Origin: Bin80 sp965215475
GTDB lineage: Bacteria > Bacteroidota > Rhodothermia > Rhodothermales > Bin80
Direction: 5' to 3'
NCBI GenBank assembly: GCA_965215475.1
Contig: OZ244061.1
Coordinates: 3,348,001 to 3,412,000 of the forward strand
DNA: 64,000 nt
In this document: piece after piece, positions 8,308-17,591 of the stretch
Numbering within the stretch: the first letter of the stretch is position 1
Layout of the letters: each line of letters begins with the position of its first letter
Made by a program: the position numbers and the translations under genes
Notes under the pieces: model-generated
What the model saw: the letters and a program-made list of their open reading frames with translations, nothing else
The model's database searches: none
What the model was told of the DNA's origin: nothing

Positions 8308-9518
8308 ATGCTTGATACTTATTTAAAAAATTCAATGCATCAGTGGTTAGATTTAGATTCTTGCTGGAGTATTGATCATGTGGAAACCAATGTGAAGAAG
8401 GGGCGAGTGGATCTTTATATTTCTCATTCGGGGAAGGATCTTGTATGCCCAGATACGGGTGAGTCTGGTACCTTGTATGACCATCGCAAGAAGCGTCAAT
8501 GGCGCCATCTGGATCTCTTTCATTTCAAGTGTTTTCTTCACTGTAGGATTCCCCGTGTACTGACTCCTAATGGTCCAAAGACGGTCACCATTCCCTGGGC
8601 GGCTCCATCCAGTCGAGTCACCTATGCTTTTGAATGTTTTGCCATTCGTCTGCTGAAAGCAACTAAGAATCAGACCAAAACAGCAGATCTTCTTCGGTGC
8701 GGATTTAACCAGCTCCATCGTATTATGCACCGTGCTGTTGAACGCGGAGAGTCACGCAGATCTCTGGCAGGAATTCACCATATCAGTATTGATGAAAAGG
8801 CTCTCAAGCGCGGACAGACCTATGCAACGATTGTGAGTGATTCGGATCGTGGAGTGGTCATTGATATTGGACCGGGACGGACGAAAAAAGGCACGATAGA
8901 ACTCTTAGAATGCCTTTTAGGGCAAATCAGATAGAGACGATATCTACGGATATGTGGAAGGCCTTCATTGGAGCGGTTGCAAAGGTGTTCCCCCATGCCC
9001 TCATGATTCACGATCGGTTTCATTGTATCCAGTATCTCAATCAAGCCATCAATCAAGTACGAAGGCGGGAGGTCAAACAGCATCCAGAACTCAAAGGGAG
9101 CCGATATGCACTGTTGAAAAACGAAAACAATCGTACGGAAAAACAGGAAGACATCTTCCAAGTGGTGAAGGAATCCAACCTCAATGTGAGTGTCGCTTGG
9201 CGGTTACGGGAAGATTTCAAAGCCATCTTTGAATGTGCATCGTTAAAAGAAGCGAAAGCGTATCTCAACTTATGGCTTGACGAGGTGAACGAGGCTGGTG
9301 TCAAAGAAGTCATGAAAGTTGCAGACATGTGTAAGAATCACTTTGATGGCGTCTGCAACGCATTATGGAACCGTCAGTCCAATGCAAAAGCAGAGAGGAT
9401 TAATGGAAAAATTCAAGAGATCAAAACCATTGGTAGAGGATATAGAACCTTTGAAAATTTCAGAGTTGCTATTCTCTTCTTTTGTGGCGGTCTGGATCTC
9501 TATCCACACCATTCGTGA
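8308..9518 (+). pseudogene. ISL3-family transposase, frameshifted by 7-bp deletion
   Basis: The reading frame matches the intact copies from MLDTYLKNSMHQWLDLDSCW up to LLECLLGQI and then ends prematurely at 8934. The remaining part, starting at IETISTDMWKAF, continues in another frame to 9518. Compared with the intact copy, 7 bases (AAGGATC) are missing near 8929, exactly between two ATCA repeats, the signature of replication slippage. The N-terminal zinc-binding region, central DDE-type domain and C-terminal AKAERINGKIQEIK block are all recognisable. The ATG at 8308 is preferred to the TTG at 8284, which lies inside a hairpin. Confidence 0.93.
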
Positions 9519-9580
9519 TAGAACCCAAGGTTTAAATCATAAAAATAGGTTCATTGGAAAAGCATTAACTGGAGCCCTTG

Positions 9581-10825
9581 ATGGCGGAACTTGAATACCA
9601 GAAGGCTGAACCGAGAAAGCCATTTCGGATTCTGATGATTCTAGATCAACCCTTTCCATCAGATACCCGTGTAGAGAATGAAGCAGGTTCGCTGGCGAAA
9701 GCAGGATTTGAAATCATACTGCTGATTCTTGCTCCTGATACCAGAGAGTCAATAGAAAGCTATCAAGGGTTTACAATTGTACGCCGGCATGTGCCCAAAA
9801 AACTCCGCAATTGGATGCGGGGGCTTGCGGGCGCAATTCCAATTCTGTCATGGCATATTGCATGGCAAATTCGGCAGCTCCAGAAGCAATATAGTTTTGA
9901 TGTCATCCACGCGCATGATCTATATATGGTTGGGGGAGCATTGAAAGCGGGCAGACGAGCAGGAATTCCAGTAGTTGCCGATTTACATGAAGTTTGGATT
10001 TCTGTTCTTGGGATATATGCCTGGAGCACTCGGTTCCCTGGAAAACTGTTCATCAGCATTCGACGATGGAAGGTCCTGGAGAAAAAATGGACAAGCAGAG
10101 CCGAGAAGGTGATTGTGATCACCAAGGAAATGCGAGATCGATATATCTCACTGGGATGTTCGGATAGTAAAGTAGTCGCCCTACCCAATACAATCAATAC
10201 AGAAGCGTTCGATAATTATCCTCTTTACGAGGATATTATCAAGGCGCAGGGGTCCGAATTTACTCTAGTCTATACAGGTACGATCAATCTTCATCGAGGG
10301 CTGGGTTTTCTCCTTGATTCCATGCCGCTTGTACTCCGGCAGTGTAAGGCACGTCTGGTTATTGTAGGGGAGGGTCGTATTCGGCCTGAATTAGAAGCAC
10401 AGGCAGAGTCATTGGGAATCGCAGATCATGTATTCTTTGAAGGGTGGAGGCCTCAGTCTGAAATCAAAAGTTATATTTTGGCCAGTGATGTATGTCTGAT
10501 ACCATTGATGAAATGCAAGCAAACCGATAAGGCAGCAGCTCACAAGTTATTCCATTACATGTATCTGAAACGTCCTGTAATTGCTACAAATTGCACCTAT
10601 ACTCAACGAGTTGTAGAAGAAACTGATTGTGGAATTATCGTACCCTATGGGAATCATGAAGCCCTTGCTTCAAGCATGATGGAGCTATATAGAAATCCCG
10701 CTCGTCGCAAACAAATGGGAATCAATGGACACCAAGCCATAAAAGAACGATATAACTGGGAACGCTCGGTACGTGTATTAATTGAGATGTACCAAGAGAT
10801 GGAGAAGAAATCAATCCCTAAGTAG
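9581..10825 (+). CDS. Glycosyltransferase family 4
   Basis: This 414-residue GT-B glycosyltransferase opens with RILMILDQPFPSDTRVENEA, the 'D-x-R-V' start of GT4 enzymes acting on capsule or O-antigen glycans. A donor-binding half begins at about residue 225 (FTLVYTGTINLHRGLGFLLD) with VGEGRIRPELEAQAESLGI and a conserved HKLFHYMYLKRPVIATN segment. It acts at the inner face of the cytoplasmic membrane. The ATG at 9581 is preferred over a TTG one codon earlier. ISL3 copy 1 lies 55 bases upstream and may have separated it from the polysaccharide genes at 4.3-6.7 kb. The sugar and acceptor are unknown. Confidence 0.88.
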   Translation: MAELEYQKAEPRKPFRILMILDQPFPSDTRVENEAGSLAKAGFEIILLILAPDTRESIESYQGFTIVRRHVPKKLRNWMRGLAGAIPILSWHIAWQIRQLQKQYSFDVIHAHDLYMVGGALKAGRRAGIPVVADLHEVWISVLGIYAWSTRFPGKLFISIRRWKVLEKKWTSRAEKVIVITKEMRDRYISLGCSDSKVVALPNTINTEAFDNYPLYEDIIKAQGSEFTLVYTGTINLHRGLGFLLDSMPLVLRQCKARLVIVGEGRIRPELEAQAESLGIADHVFFEGWRPQSEIKSYILASDVCLIPLMKCKQTDKAAAHKLFHYMYLKRPVIATNCTYTQRVVEETDCGIIVPYGNHEALASSMMELYRNPARRKQMGINGHQAIKERYNWERSVRVLIEMYQEMEKKSIPK

Positions 10826-10890
10826 TAATTTTCTAAATATTTCTTCTATAATTTTCGTGACACCTCAACTCATTTGAAGGTTATGGTCTC

Positions 10891-11931
10891 ATGCTTGACA
10901 GGTTAGAACAATTGTGGCGTGGTATCAGGTGGACGATTCTTGGTCGCCAATCATCATTAGGTGAACAGGAAAAATCTTCGGGAGGCCGGAGACGAGCGAT
11001 GATTTTCAGTTTGGCGGCATCACTCCTGATCTGGTTGATGCTCAGCCTTTCGGAGAGTTACTATGTATCGGTGGAGTATATGACCTGTGCAGCACAGAAA
11101 CAAGAAAACTCTTTATCGTGCGTGACCGGGCTGGGGGAAGATTCTGCGTTAGTGGAACCATTGCCCGAGTCAATTCGAGCTACCTTATATGGTCCGGGGA
11201 TCAACCTGATTGGACAGCGTTTTAGGGCGCGTTTCTGGAATAATCCAATTACATTTGACTCAGATCTTGGTGTGGTTGATACACAATTATTGCTCCGAAT
11301 TCCGGAAGAACTAAGTATTGAAAGTATTATACCAGAAAGAATTGACTTTCAAAAAGAAGCAAGAAGAGAGAGATTGATTCCAATTGAATCACGTGTCAGA
11401 TTTGTATCTCAACCACCATATTTTTTTGTGGGTGAACCACGGCTTAATCCGGATAGTGTATGGGTTTCGGGGCCCGTATCCGTGATGAATCAACTACAGT
11501 CCTGGCCAACAAAAACAGACACGATCATCGCGTTTGATGACAGCGTTCGTTACCAGATTGAATTGGTGGATTCCCTTGCAGGCCTAGTAGGCTTGAGGAC
11601 AAATAGTACGACGATTGTCCGATCATCACCACAATTCACCGAGGGGCAAAATGAGCAGGTAAGGGTAGAGATTGAAGGAATTCCAAATGCAAACAGCGTA
11701 GTTCAACTCGATCCAGAATCTGTGACAGTCACGTATCAAATACCCTTGTCTAAGTTCCTTGAAGCTCAGCAATCACAATTGATCCGAGCAGTGATCTCTT
11801 ACTCCAAAATCTATGACGACACGACAGGCCGTGTAGAGCCTACCATCGAATATCCAGAAGAGCTTATGTTACGCCAGGTTACAGTTTCCCCAGAGCGGCT
11901 TCGATATTTTATTAATATTGGATCTCAGTAA
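10891..11931 (+). CDS. YbbR-like (CdaR-type) domain protein
   Basis: The 346-residue protein has a cytoplasmic N-terminus rich in arginine, a single membrane helix near residues 36-54 (RAMIFSLAASLLIWLMLSLS), and an extracytoplasmic part made of repeated beta-rich units. Phrases such as PLPESIRATLYGPG, VWVSGPVSVMNQL and ERIDFQKEARRERLIPIESR are typical of YbbR repeats. In Firmicutes the homologue CdaR regulates the c-di-AMP cyclase CdaA. In Bacteroidota, YbbR proteins often sit alone near tRNA-modification or cyclase genes; neither is seen here. It is followed 63 bases later by a small membrane protein. Function in this organism is unproven. Confidence 0.75.
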   Translation: MLDRLEQLWRGIRWTILGRQSSLGEQEKSSGGRRRAMIFSLAASLLIWLMLSLSESYYVSVEYMTCAAQKQENSLSCVTGLGEDSALVEPLPESIRATLYGPGINLIGQRFRARFWNNPITFDSDLGVVDTQLLLRIPEELSIESIIPERIDFQKEARRERLIPIESRVRFVSQPPYFFVGEPRLNPDSVWVSGPVSVMNQLQSWPTKTDTIIAFDDSVRYQIELVDSLAGLVGLRTNSTTIVRSSPQFTEGQNEQVRVEIEGIPNANSVVQLDPESVTVTYQIPLSKFLEAQQSQLIRAVISYSKIYDDTTGRVEPTIEYPEELMLRQVTVSPERLRYFINIGSQ

Positions 11932-11994
11932 TACGAGGTTGGGGCAACAACAACGAGGAGATACGGTTAAAGATTTAGTCCTAACTACGGCGAC

Positions 11995-12648
11995 ATGGCC
12001 TGGCCACTATGGCCCAAAAGTAGAGTCGAGTACTACAACACTCCGCAGGGAATACTCACTGAGTCAGGTGTCTGGTATAGAACGACCGTTGATCTTTTGA
12101 ACGAATATGCAGGTGAGCTTTTTGAGCGAGAATCACTTGGATTACATTTAGCTCGTTCAGATACTTGGATTCGTTCCCCACATACATTATCGATCTGGTT
12201 GCTTGCCCTAGGTATTATGTATTACCAGCCTTGGCAACTGATCGTAGCGATACCGCTTTTTTTTCTACTGTGGCAAATTGTAGGGCCGGCCCTTGTAAAC
12301 CGCACGATTACCTCTATAATGAGATTTATGGATGCTGTAATCTTGCAAGCTGCTCTCTATGCTGGGACGATGTCCATCTTAGCGATGTCTGGCCAGTACG
12401 AATCTGTACTTATTGGTCTGGTGGGCTTTATATGCCTTCGATGGGGTATTTTGACATATCTGACTCGCCCAGTTGTGGTTCGTTGTTGGGAAGTAATGTA
12501 TAAACTTCCTGCGCCGGATCATATATTGCGGGCCTTTATGATTCGAAGTGCACTACGACATGGGATCAATCTTGCCGGCTTCGAAGAGATTGAAAAAAAC
12601 GTCATCAATAATGTATTTAAAAAGAGTCCCCAGAAAGGAAAATCGTAG
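11995..12648 (+). CDS. Unrecognised membrane protein upstream of menF
   Basis: This 217-residue protein has three or four hydrophobic segments, at about residues 65-80 (LSIWLLALGIMYY), 84-100 (LIVAIPLFFLLWQIVGPALV), 112-130 and 137-155. The C-terminal tail is basic (KNVINNVFKKSPQKGKS). The N-terminal 60 residues are polar and may be cytoplasmic. Its stop codon TAG directly abuts the ATG of menF, so the two are surely cotranscribed. I do not recognise a named family, and a role in membrane or quinone metabolism can only be guessed from position. The start ATG at 11995 lies about 63 bases after the YbbR gene. Confidence 0.7.
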   Translation: MAWPLWPKSRVEYYNTPQGILTESGVWYRTTVDLLNEYAGELFERESLGLHLARSDTWIRSPHTLSIWLLALGIMYYQPWQLIVAIPLFFLLWQIVGPALVNRTITSIMRFMDAVILQAALYAGTMSILAMSGQYESVLIGLVGFICLRWGILTYLTRPVVVRCWEVMYKLPAPDHILRAFMIRSALRHGINLAGFEEIEKNVINNVFKKSPQKGKS

Positions 12649-14046
12649 ATGTTAAATCTTGCGTATTCCAATTCAGTTGACGAATTGCGGGTAGCAGTAG
12701 GACGTTTTCTCAAAACTTCAGATAACTCGGCGCAAACGAAGATTGCCAGAGTTTCTGTGGGATTAGGTGATGTAAACCCGCTGGACTGGTTGATCCAGCG
12801 GCCAGAAGGAGGCCGGATCTATTGGTCAGGTAGAGATTATGGAATTGAAGTAGCAGGTTTCGGTGAGGCGGATTGTCACTATTCATCCTGTGCCACGGAT
12901 ATGAAGGAACTGAGTGCTCGGCTTGGAACCATGCTTTCGGAGTGTGAGCATGGCGTGCGGTATTACGGGGGTATTCGTTTTGATCTGCCTTACCAAGGCG
13001 AAGAGCAATGGTCCTCGTTTGGTTCGTGGCGTTTCGTACTGCCAAGATTTGAGGTTCGCAAGAATTCCAAAGGGACAAGACTTATGTGTAATCTTGTGAT
13101 GCCAAAAGATTCCCAACAGATCGAATGGATTCTGGATCAGGTAGATAGCTTGCATGATCTCAGACAAAAAAATGAAAGTAAATCTGGGCCTACAGGGTGC
13201 CATTTTCGGCCGGACTTTGAGGATTGGGGATTGATGGTTAACAGCGCACTCCATGCGTTCAATCATACATCTCTGGATAAAGTCGTGCTGGCACGAGAGG
13301 CTCTAGTCAATTATTCAGGATCTTTGGAGCCAGTATTGATTACGCAAGCCTTAAAAGCAATTTCTCCGAATTGCTTTCATTTTCTTTTTGAACCCGCTCC
13401 TGGAGAAGCATTCTTGGGTGCTTCACCGGAGCGATTATTCAGGCGTGAGGGGCGGTCTATCGAGAGTGAAGCGGTAGCAGGAACCCGTCCACGTGGATCA
13501 TCGGAATTGGATGATGCAAATATGATTGAAGAGTTGTACGGAAGTGCAAAAGAGCAACGAGAGCATGAATTTGTTCGAATCAGTCTACAGGAAGAGATTA
13601 CTTCATTAGCAGCGTATGTTACGATGGACACGATGCCCTCCATAATGCGACTGACCTCGGAGATTCATCTGGTTTCCCGTTTGCGTGCCATCATTCATCA
13701 GGAGTATACCAGCTTAGATGTACTGGAAGCATTACATCCGTCCCCTGCAGTAGGAGGATATCCATCGGCGCAGGCTTTAGATCTGATTCGGCGGAAGGAG
13801 CCCTTTGATCGAGGGTGGTATGCAGGGCCAGTAGGTTGGTTAGGGGTCAATGAAGCAGAGTTTGCGGTTGCGATACGTTCAGCACTCATATCCAAGTCAA
13901 TGATTCGGCTTTATTCCGGTGCTGGTATTGTTCGCGGATCAACTCCTTTGGAGGAATGGCATGAAATTGGGCACAAGATTGGGGATTTGGCACGGGTACT
14001 AGGATTATATGATTCGGTCGTTCAATCAAAGATTCAGTTCGCATGA
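12649..14046 (+). CDS. menF: Isochorismate synthase, menaquinone-specific
   Basis: The 465-residue protein is a chorismate-utilising enzyme that converts chorismate to isochorismate, the first step of menaquinone synthesis. Visible motifs are KVVLAREALV near 205, FLGASPERLFRREG near 255, ESEAVAGTRPRG near 275, LHPSPAVGGYP near 362 and the C-terminal WYAGPVGWLG, RLYSGAGIVRGSTPLEEW. It starts immediately after the upstream stop and its TGA overlaps the ATG of menD by four bases (ATGA). The four genes menF-D-B-A form one operon on the plus strand. Confidence 0.95.
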   Translation: MLNLAYSNSVDELRVAVGRFLKTSDNSAQTKIARVSVGLGDVNPLDWLIQRPEGGRIYWSGRDYGIEVAGFGEADCHYSSCATDMKELSARLGTMLSECEHGVRYYGGIRFDLPYQGEEQWSSFGSWRFVLPRFEVRKNSKGTRLMCNLVMPKDSQQIEWILDQVDSLHDLRQKNESKSGPTGCHFRPDFEDWGLMVNSALHAFNHTSLDKVVLAREALVNYSGSLEPVLITQALKAISPNCFHFLFEPAPGEAFLGASPERLFRREGRSIESEAVAGTRPRGSSELDDANMIEELYGSAKEQREHEFVRISLQEEITSLAAYVTMDTMPSIMRLTSEIHLVSRLRAIIHQEYTSLDVLEALHPSPAVGGYPSAQALDLIRRKEPFDRGWYAGPVGWLGVNEAEFAVAIRSALISKSMIRLYSGAGIVRGSTPLEEWHEIGHKIGDLARVLGLYDSVVQSKIQFA

Positions 14047-15755
14047 ACCAAGTCAATGCTGAACGAGCACGCCTTATTATCGGGGAGCTAGTACGTTGTG
14101 GGGTTAATCAATTTGTTGTTGCTTCAGGGTTTCGGAGTGCTTCTCTTGCTCTAGCTGCTGCTAGTCATCCAGATGCTCAGGTAACCGTGCATTTTGACGA
14201 ACGCGGCAGTGCATTTTATGCATTGGGATATGGTCGGGCAACACGCAAGCCGTGTGTTTGGATCACAACCTCAGGGACAGCTGTAGCGAATGGTTTCCCG
14301 GCCGTAATAGAATCTTCAATGGATGAGGTCCCACTGATTTGTCTCACAGCAGACCGTCCTCCAGAACTTCGTGATACCGGTGCCAATCAAACGATTGATC
14401 AAGTTCATATTTTCGGACGTTATGCGAGGTGGTTTATAGATTTGCCTGCCCCCGCTACGGAAAAGGACGATTCATTTATCCGTACAACCGTGGATCATGC
14501 TGTAAATATGGCGACTAGCGGCCCGGTACATTTGAATTGTATGTTCCGGGAGCCATTATTAGAAAAGAATGACAAAGATCGTTCGATGCCGGCTATTCCA
14601 TGGCAAACAGAGGGGGATCCGAGAACATTCTACCAAGCAAAAACGATATCTGCGGTTACTCTGAGGGATAAGTTGTTGCGAAAAATCTCCAGTGCCCAGC
14701 GCGGCTTAGTCGTGTCAGGAAGATTGCAAACCGTTGAGGAGGCAGAAGCGATCAGTAAGTTGGCGAATCATTTTGGCTGGCCTCTAATGGCAGATATTTG
14801 CGCTCCGATCTCTGCCACAGAGAGTTCGGTGAGTTTTTTTGATTTGATTGTACGAAGCAAACCATTTATACAGAGGCATCAACCCGATCTGATTCTGCAC
14901 TTTGGAGGTTCATTGGTATCCAAAGAGCTACAGAAATTTTTGGCCAGTACGCCCTCGAAAACGTATGTGGCAATTTCGCCATCCAAGAACAGGATTGATC
15001 CATGTCATACCGTAACCGATCGTGTCCAATCTGCAATCCCTGATTTTTGTGATGGATTGTTAAATAGTATATCTGTAATCTCATCTGACACAGTATGGCG
15101 AGATGCCTGGATGCGCGCAGATGCCGAGGCTTGGAATATACTTTCGAATGCGCTGCAGAAGGATCTCTCTGAGCCATTTCTAGCATGGGCATTATCCGAT
15201 CTACTTGACAGTACGAATTGGCTGTTCGGTGCCAGCAGCATGCCAATTAGAGATTTGCAGGCATTTTTTCGGCGGAATAAAAGTGGTCCACGTGTTTTTG
15301 CGAATCGTGGTGCGAGTGGGATTGATGGGACTCTTGCCACGGCGGCAGGAATTTCGGAAGCACAGCCTGGTTATGGGACCGTGCTATTAGGAGATTTGGC
15401 TATGCTGCATGACGTGAATTCATTGAATCTCCTGAGATATCGCAATGTGATTATCGTTGTGGTCAACAATAATGGAGGTGGTATATTTCACATGCTTCCA
15501 ATTGCTCTGGGGGATGAACCGTTTGAAAAAGTTTTAGGAACCCCTCATGGTATGGATTTTCAATGGGCTGCTGCACAATTTAAAATTCCATATTCCTCCG
15601 TGAACTCTTGTGAGAAATTTCGAGAAGTCTGGCAATCTGCAGCATCTTCATCAGGTCCACATCTGATTGAAGTGCAAACGGATCGGACACAAAATGCAGA
15701 GTTACATCATACTCTTTACCGCCTTGTCAGCGAAGCAGTTCAGAATACAATATAG
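14043..15755 (+). CDS. menD: SEPHCHC synthase (2-oxoglutarate decarboxylase family)
   Basis: MenD is a thiamine-diphosphate enzyme that adds the succinic semialdehyde unit from 2-oxoglutarate to isochorismate. The 570-residue product has the expected layout: an N-terminal pyrimidine-binding domain with the catalytic Glu in HFDERGSAFYALGYGRATRK (near residue 55), a middle domain, and a C-terminal diphosphate-binding domain with GDLAMLHDVNSLNLLR and VVNNNGGGIFHMLP near 450-480. Length is normal for the family. Its start overlaps menF and it ends 17 bases before menB. Confidence 0.95.
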   Translation: MNQVNAERARLIIGELVRCGVNQFVVASGFRSASLALAAASHPDAQVTVHFDERGSAFYALGYGRATRKPCVWITTSGTAVANGFPAVIESSMDEVPLICLTADRPPELRDTGANQTIDQVHIFGRYARWFIDLPAPATEKDDSFIRTTVDHAVNMATSGPVHLNCMFREPLLEKNDKDRSMPAIPWQTEGDPRTFYQAKTISAVTLRDKLLRKISSAQRGLVVSGRLQTVEEAEAISKLANHFGWPLMADICAPISATESSVSFFDLIVRSKPFIQRHQPDLILHFGGSLVSKELQKFLASTPSKTYVAISPSKNRIDPCHTVTDRVQSAIPDFCDGLLNSISVISSDTVWRDAWMRADAEAWNILSNALQKDLSEPFLAWALSDLLDSTNWLFGASSMPIRDLQAFFRRNKSGPRVFANRGASGIDGTLATAAGISEAQPGYGTVLLGDLAMLHDVNSLNLLRYRNVIIVVVNNNGGGIFHMLPIALGDEPFEKVLGTPHGMDFQWAAAQFKIPYSSVNSCEKFREVWQSAASSSGPHLIEVQTDRTQNAELHHTLYRLVSEAVQNTI

Positions 15756-15772
15756 AATTATCGAATACGATT

Positions 15773-16657
15773 ATGTCAAAAAAAAAGCACCACTTTACTT
15801 ATCGACCTTCTGTGGAAGGCTCAATAGAATGGGAACGTTGCGGCACATATACAGATATTCTGTATGAGAAAGGAATCCCAGATACGGAAACGGCAGGGAT
15901 TGCAAAAGTGACCATTAATCGCCCAGAGGTTCGGAATGCGTTTCGTCCTCTGACTGTGGCAGAAATGCAGGATGCGTTTACAAAGGCACGTGACGATGCA
16001 TCTATTGGAGTGATTATTCTTACCGGAAAGGGGCCGGAGGCGTTTTGCTCTGGTGGGGATCAGCGCATTCGGGGAGATCATGGATATACAGAAGAAGGCT
16101 CGGGAACGCAACGGTTGAATGTTCTTGATCTACAGAGGCAAATTCGAACTTGTCCCAAGCCTGTGATTGCGATGGTTGCAGGATGGGCCGTGGGAGGGGG
16201 GCATGTGCTACATGTCATCTGTGATCTTACGATTGCTGCAGATAATGCCAAGTTCATGCAGACGGGGCCCAAGGTTGGCTCATTTGATGGAGGTTATGGG
16301 GCAAGTTATCTTGCTCGTCACGTAGGGCAGAAAAAAGCCAGAGAGATTTGGTTTTTATGCCGCCCTTACAATGCCTCGGAAGCTTTGGACATGGGGCTCG
16401 TCAATACGGTAGTAAAATTAGATGACCTGGAGCGTACGACGGTACAATGGTGTAGAGAAATTCTTATGAATTCGAATATTGCCATTCGAATGCTGAAGGC
16501 TGGATTTAATGCCGATTGTGACGGGCAGGCAGGTTTGCAGGAGTTAGCTGGACATGCAACGATGTTGTTTTATATGACAGAGGAGGGACAGGAGGGGAAG
16601 AATGCATACCTGAATAAGCGCCCACCGAACTTTGATAAGGACGGATATAGGCCATGA
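15773..16657 (+). CDS. menB: 1,4-dihydroxy-2-naphthoyl-CoA synthase
   Basis: MenB closes the second ring by converting o-succinylbenzoyl-CoA to 1,4-dihydroxy-2-naphthoyl-CoA. The 294-residue protein is a crotonase-fold enzyme with PEVRNAFRPLTVAEM near 48, the oxyanion-hole strand GKGPEAFCSGGDQRIRG near 83-99, AGWAVGGGHVLHVICDLTIA near 138, and the MenB-typical GPKVGSFDGGYGASYLARHVG near 165-185. The ATG lies in the A-rich ATTATGTCAAAAAA. Its end overlaps the menA start by four bases (ATGA). Confidence 0.95.
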   Translation: MSKKKHHFTYRPSVEGSIEWERCGTYTDILYEKGIPDTETAGIAKVTINRPEVRNAFRPLTVAEMQDAFTKARDDASIGVIILTGKGPEAFCSGGDQRIRGDHGYTEEGSGTQRLNVLDLQRQIRTCPKPVIAMVAGWAVGGGHVLHVICDLTIAADNAKFMQTGPKVGSFDGGYGASYLARHVGQKKAREIWFLCRPYNASEALDMGLVNTVVKLDDLERTTVQWCREILMNSNIAIRMLKAGFNADCDGQAGLQELAGHATMLFYMTEEGQEGKNAYLNKRPPNFDKDGYRP

Positions 16658-17532
16658 GTAGGAGCCCGGTTCGTAATTGGGTTTTAGCATCTCGCCCCAA
16701 GACACTTCCGGTCGCAATCGCTCCTGTTCTTGTGGGATCTGCAATGGCTTGGGACGAGGGCAGCTTCAATTTCTTTGTTGCCGTGATTACGGTGACGTGT
16801 GCACTTCTCATTACAATCGGAACAAATTTCTGCAATGATTATGCTGATTTTGTGCATGGTGCAGATACGGAAAAACGAAAAGGTCCTGTACGCGTTACCC
16901 AGGCCGGATTAATCGCTCCCCATCACGTGAAGAGCGCAATCATTGTCGTATTCAGTCTTGCAACAGCTCTCGGAATAGTTTTGATTTATCGGGGAGGTTG
17001 GGTAGTTCTTCTCATTGGATTTGCATCAATTTTGGCCGGGATACTTTATACGGCCGGCCCGTGGCCATATGGCTACAAAGGCTTGGGAGATCTATTCGTT
17101 CTGATTTTTTTTGGCCCGATAGCTGTTGGAGGGACTTATTATGTTCAGACTCTTGAAATTACGTCCGGTGTGATCATTGCTGGTCTTGCGCCTGGCTTAC
17201 TATCTGTAGCTATCTTGACGGTCAATAATATTCGTGATATAGAAGAAGATCGAAAAGCAAACAAGAAAACGTTGGTAGTTCAACTTGGGCGCAAATTCGG
17301 CATTGGTCTATGGCTGGGTTGTGTGGTCATTGCAGCCTTACTGCCGCTCGAATTAGTTCGTACCACAGGTGATCATGTATGGGTAGGACTGACTGCTTTA
17401 ATTTTAATTCCAGCCATGAGTATTCTGCACAAGCTAATTACGATCAAGGATTCTACTGATCTGAATCCACTTCTTGGACAAACAGCATTTTTACTGGTTG
17501 GGCACAGTATAATTTTTGCGTTATTTTGGTAG
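16654..17532 (+). CDS. menA: 1,4-dihydroxy-2-naphthoate polyprenyltransferase
   Basis: MenA attaches the polyprenyl chain to dihydroxynaphthoate in the cytoplasmic membrane, giving demethylmenaquinone. The 292-residue protein is a UbiA-type integral membrane enzyme with eight or nine helices. The two Asp-rich metal-binding motifs are present: NDYADFVHGADTEKRKGP near 69-86 and NNIRDIEEDRKANKKT near 190-205. It is the last gene of the menF-D-B-A operon; 60 bases after its stop an ISL3-type element is inserted, cutting off a downstream methyltransferase gene. Confidence 0.95.
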   Translation: MSRSPVRNWVLASRPKTLPVAIAPVLVGSAMAWDEGSFNFFVAVITVTCALLITIGTNFCNDYADFVHGADTEKRKGPVRVTQAGLIAPHHVKSAIIVVFSLATALGIVLIYRGGWVVLLIGFASILAGILYTAGPWPYGYKGLGDLFVLIFFGPIAVGGTYYVQTLEITSGVIIAGLAPGLLSVAILTVNNIRDIEEDRKANKKTLVVQLGRKFGIGLWLGCVVIAALLPLELVRTTGDHVWVGLTALILIPAMSILHKLITIKDSTDLNPLLGQTAFLLVGHSIIFALFW

Positions 17533-17591
17533 GAAGGCTTGTATCGTTAGAAATTCTGTGAGGAAAATCATATAAGCGGATTATCATGGCA

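Larger units (their letters stand above)
8250..9525 (+). mobile_element. ISL3-family insertion sequence, copy 1 (inactive)
   Basis: The element runs from GGTTCTATCACCATT at 8250 to the matching inverted end at 9525 (reverse complement GGTTCTATCACGAAT). It is flanked by perfect 8-bp target duplications CAAGGTTT at 8242-8249 and 9526-9533, the duplication length expected for ISL3. It is 1276 bases long, 7 shorter than the two intact copies at 20748 and 56683, because of a 7-base deletion in the transposase gene. Confidence 0.95.

Noticed and set aside
9763..10197. Long minus-strand open frame inside the glycosyltransferase gene
   Set aside because: It is a shadow of a well-supported gene on the other strand and has no domain of its own.
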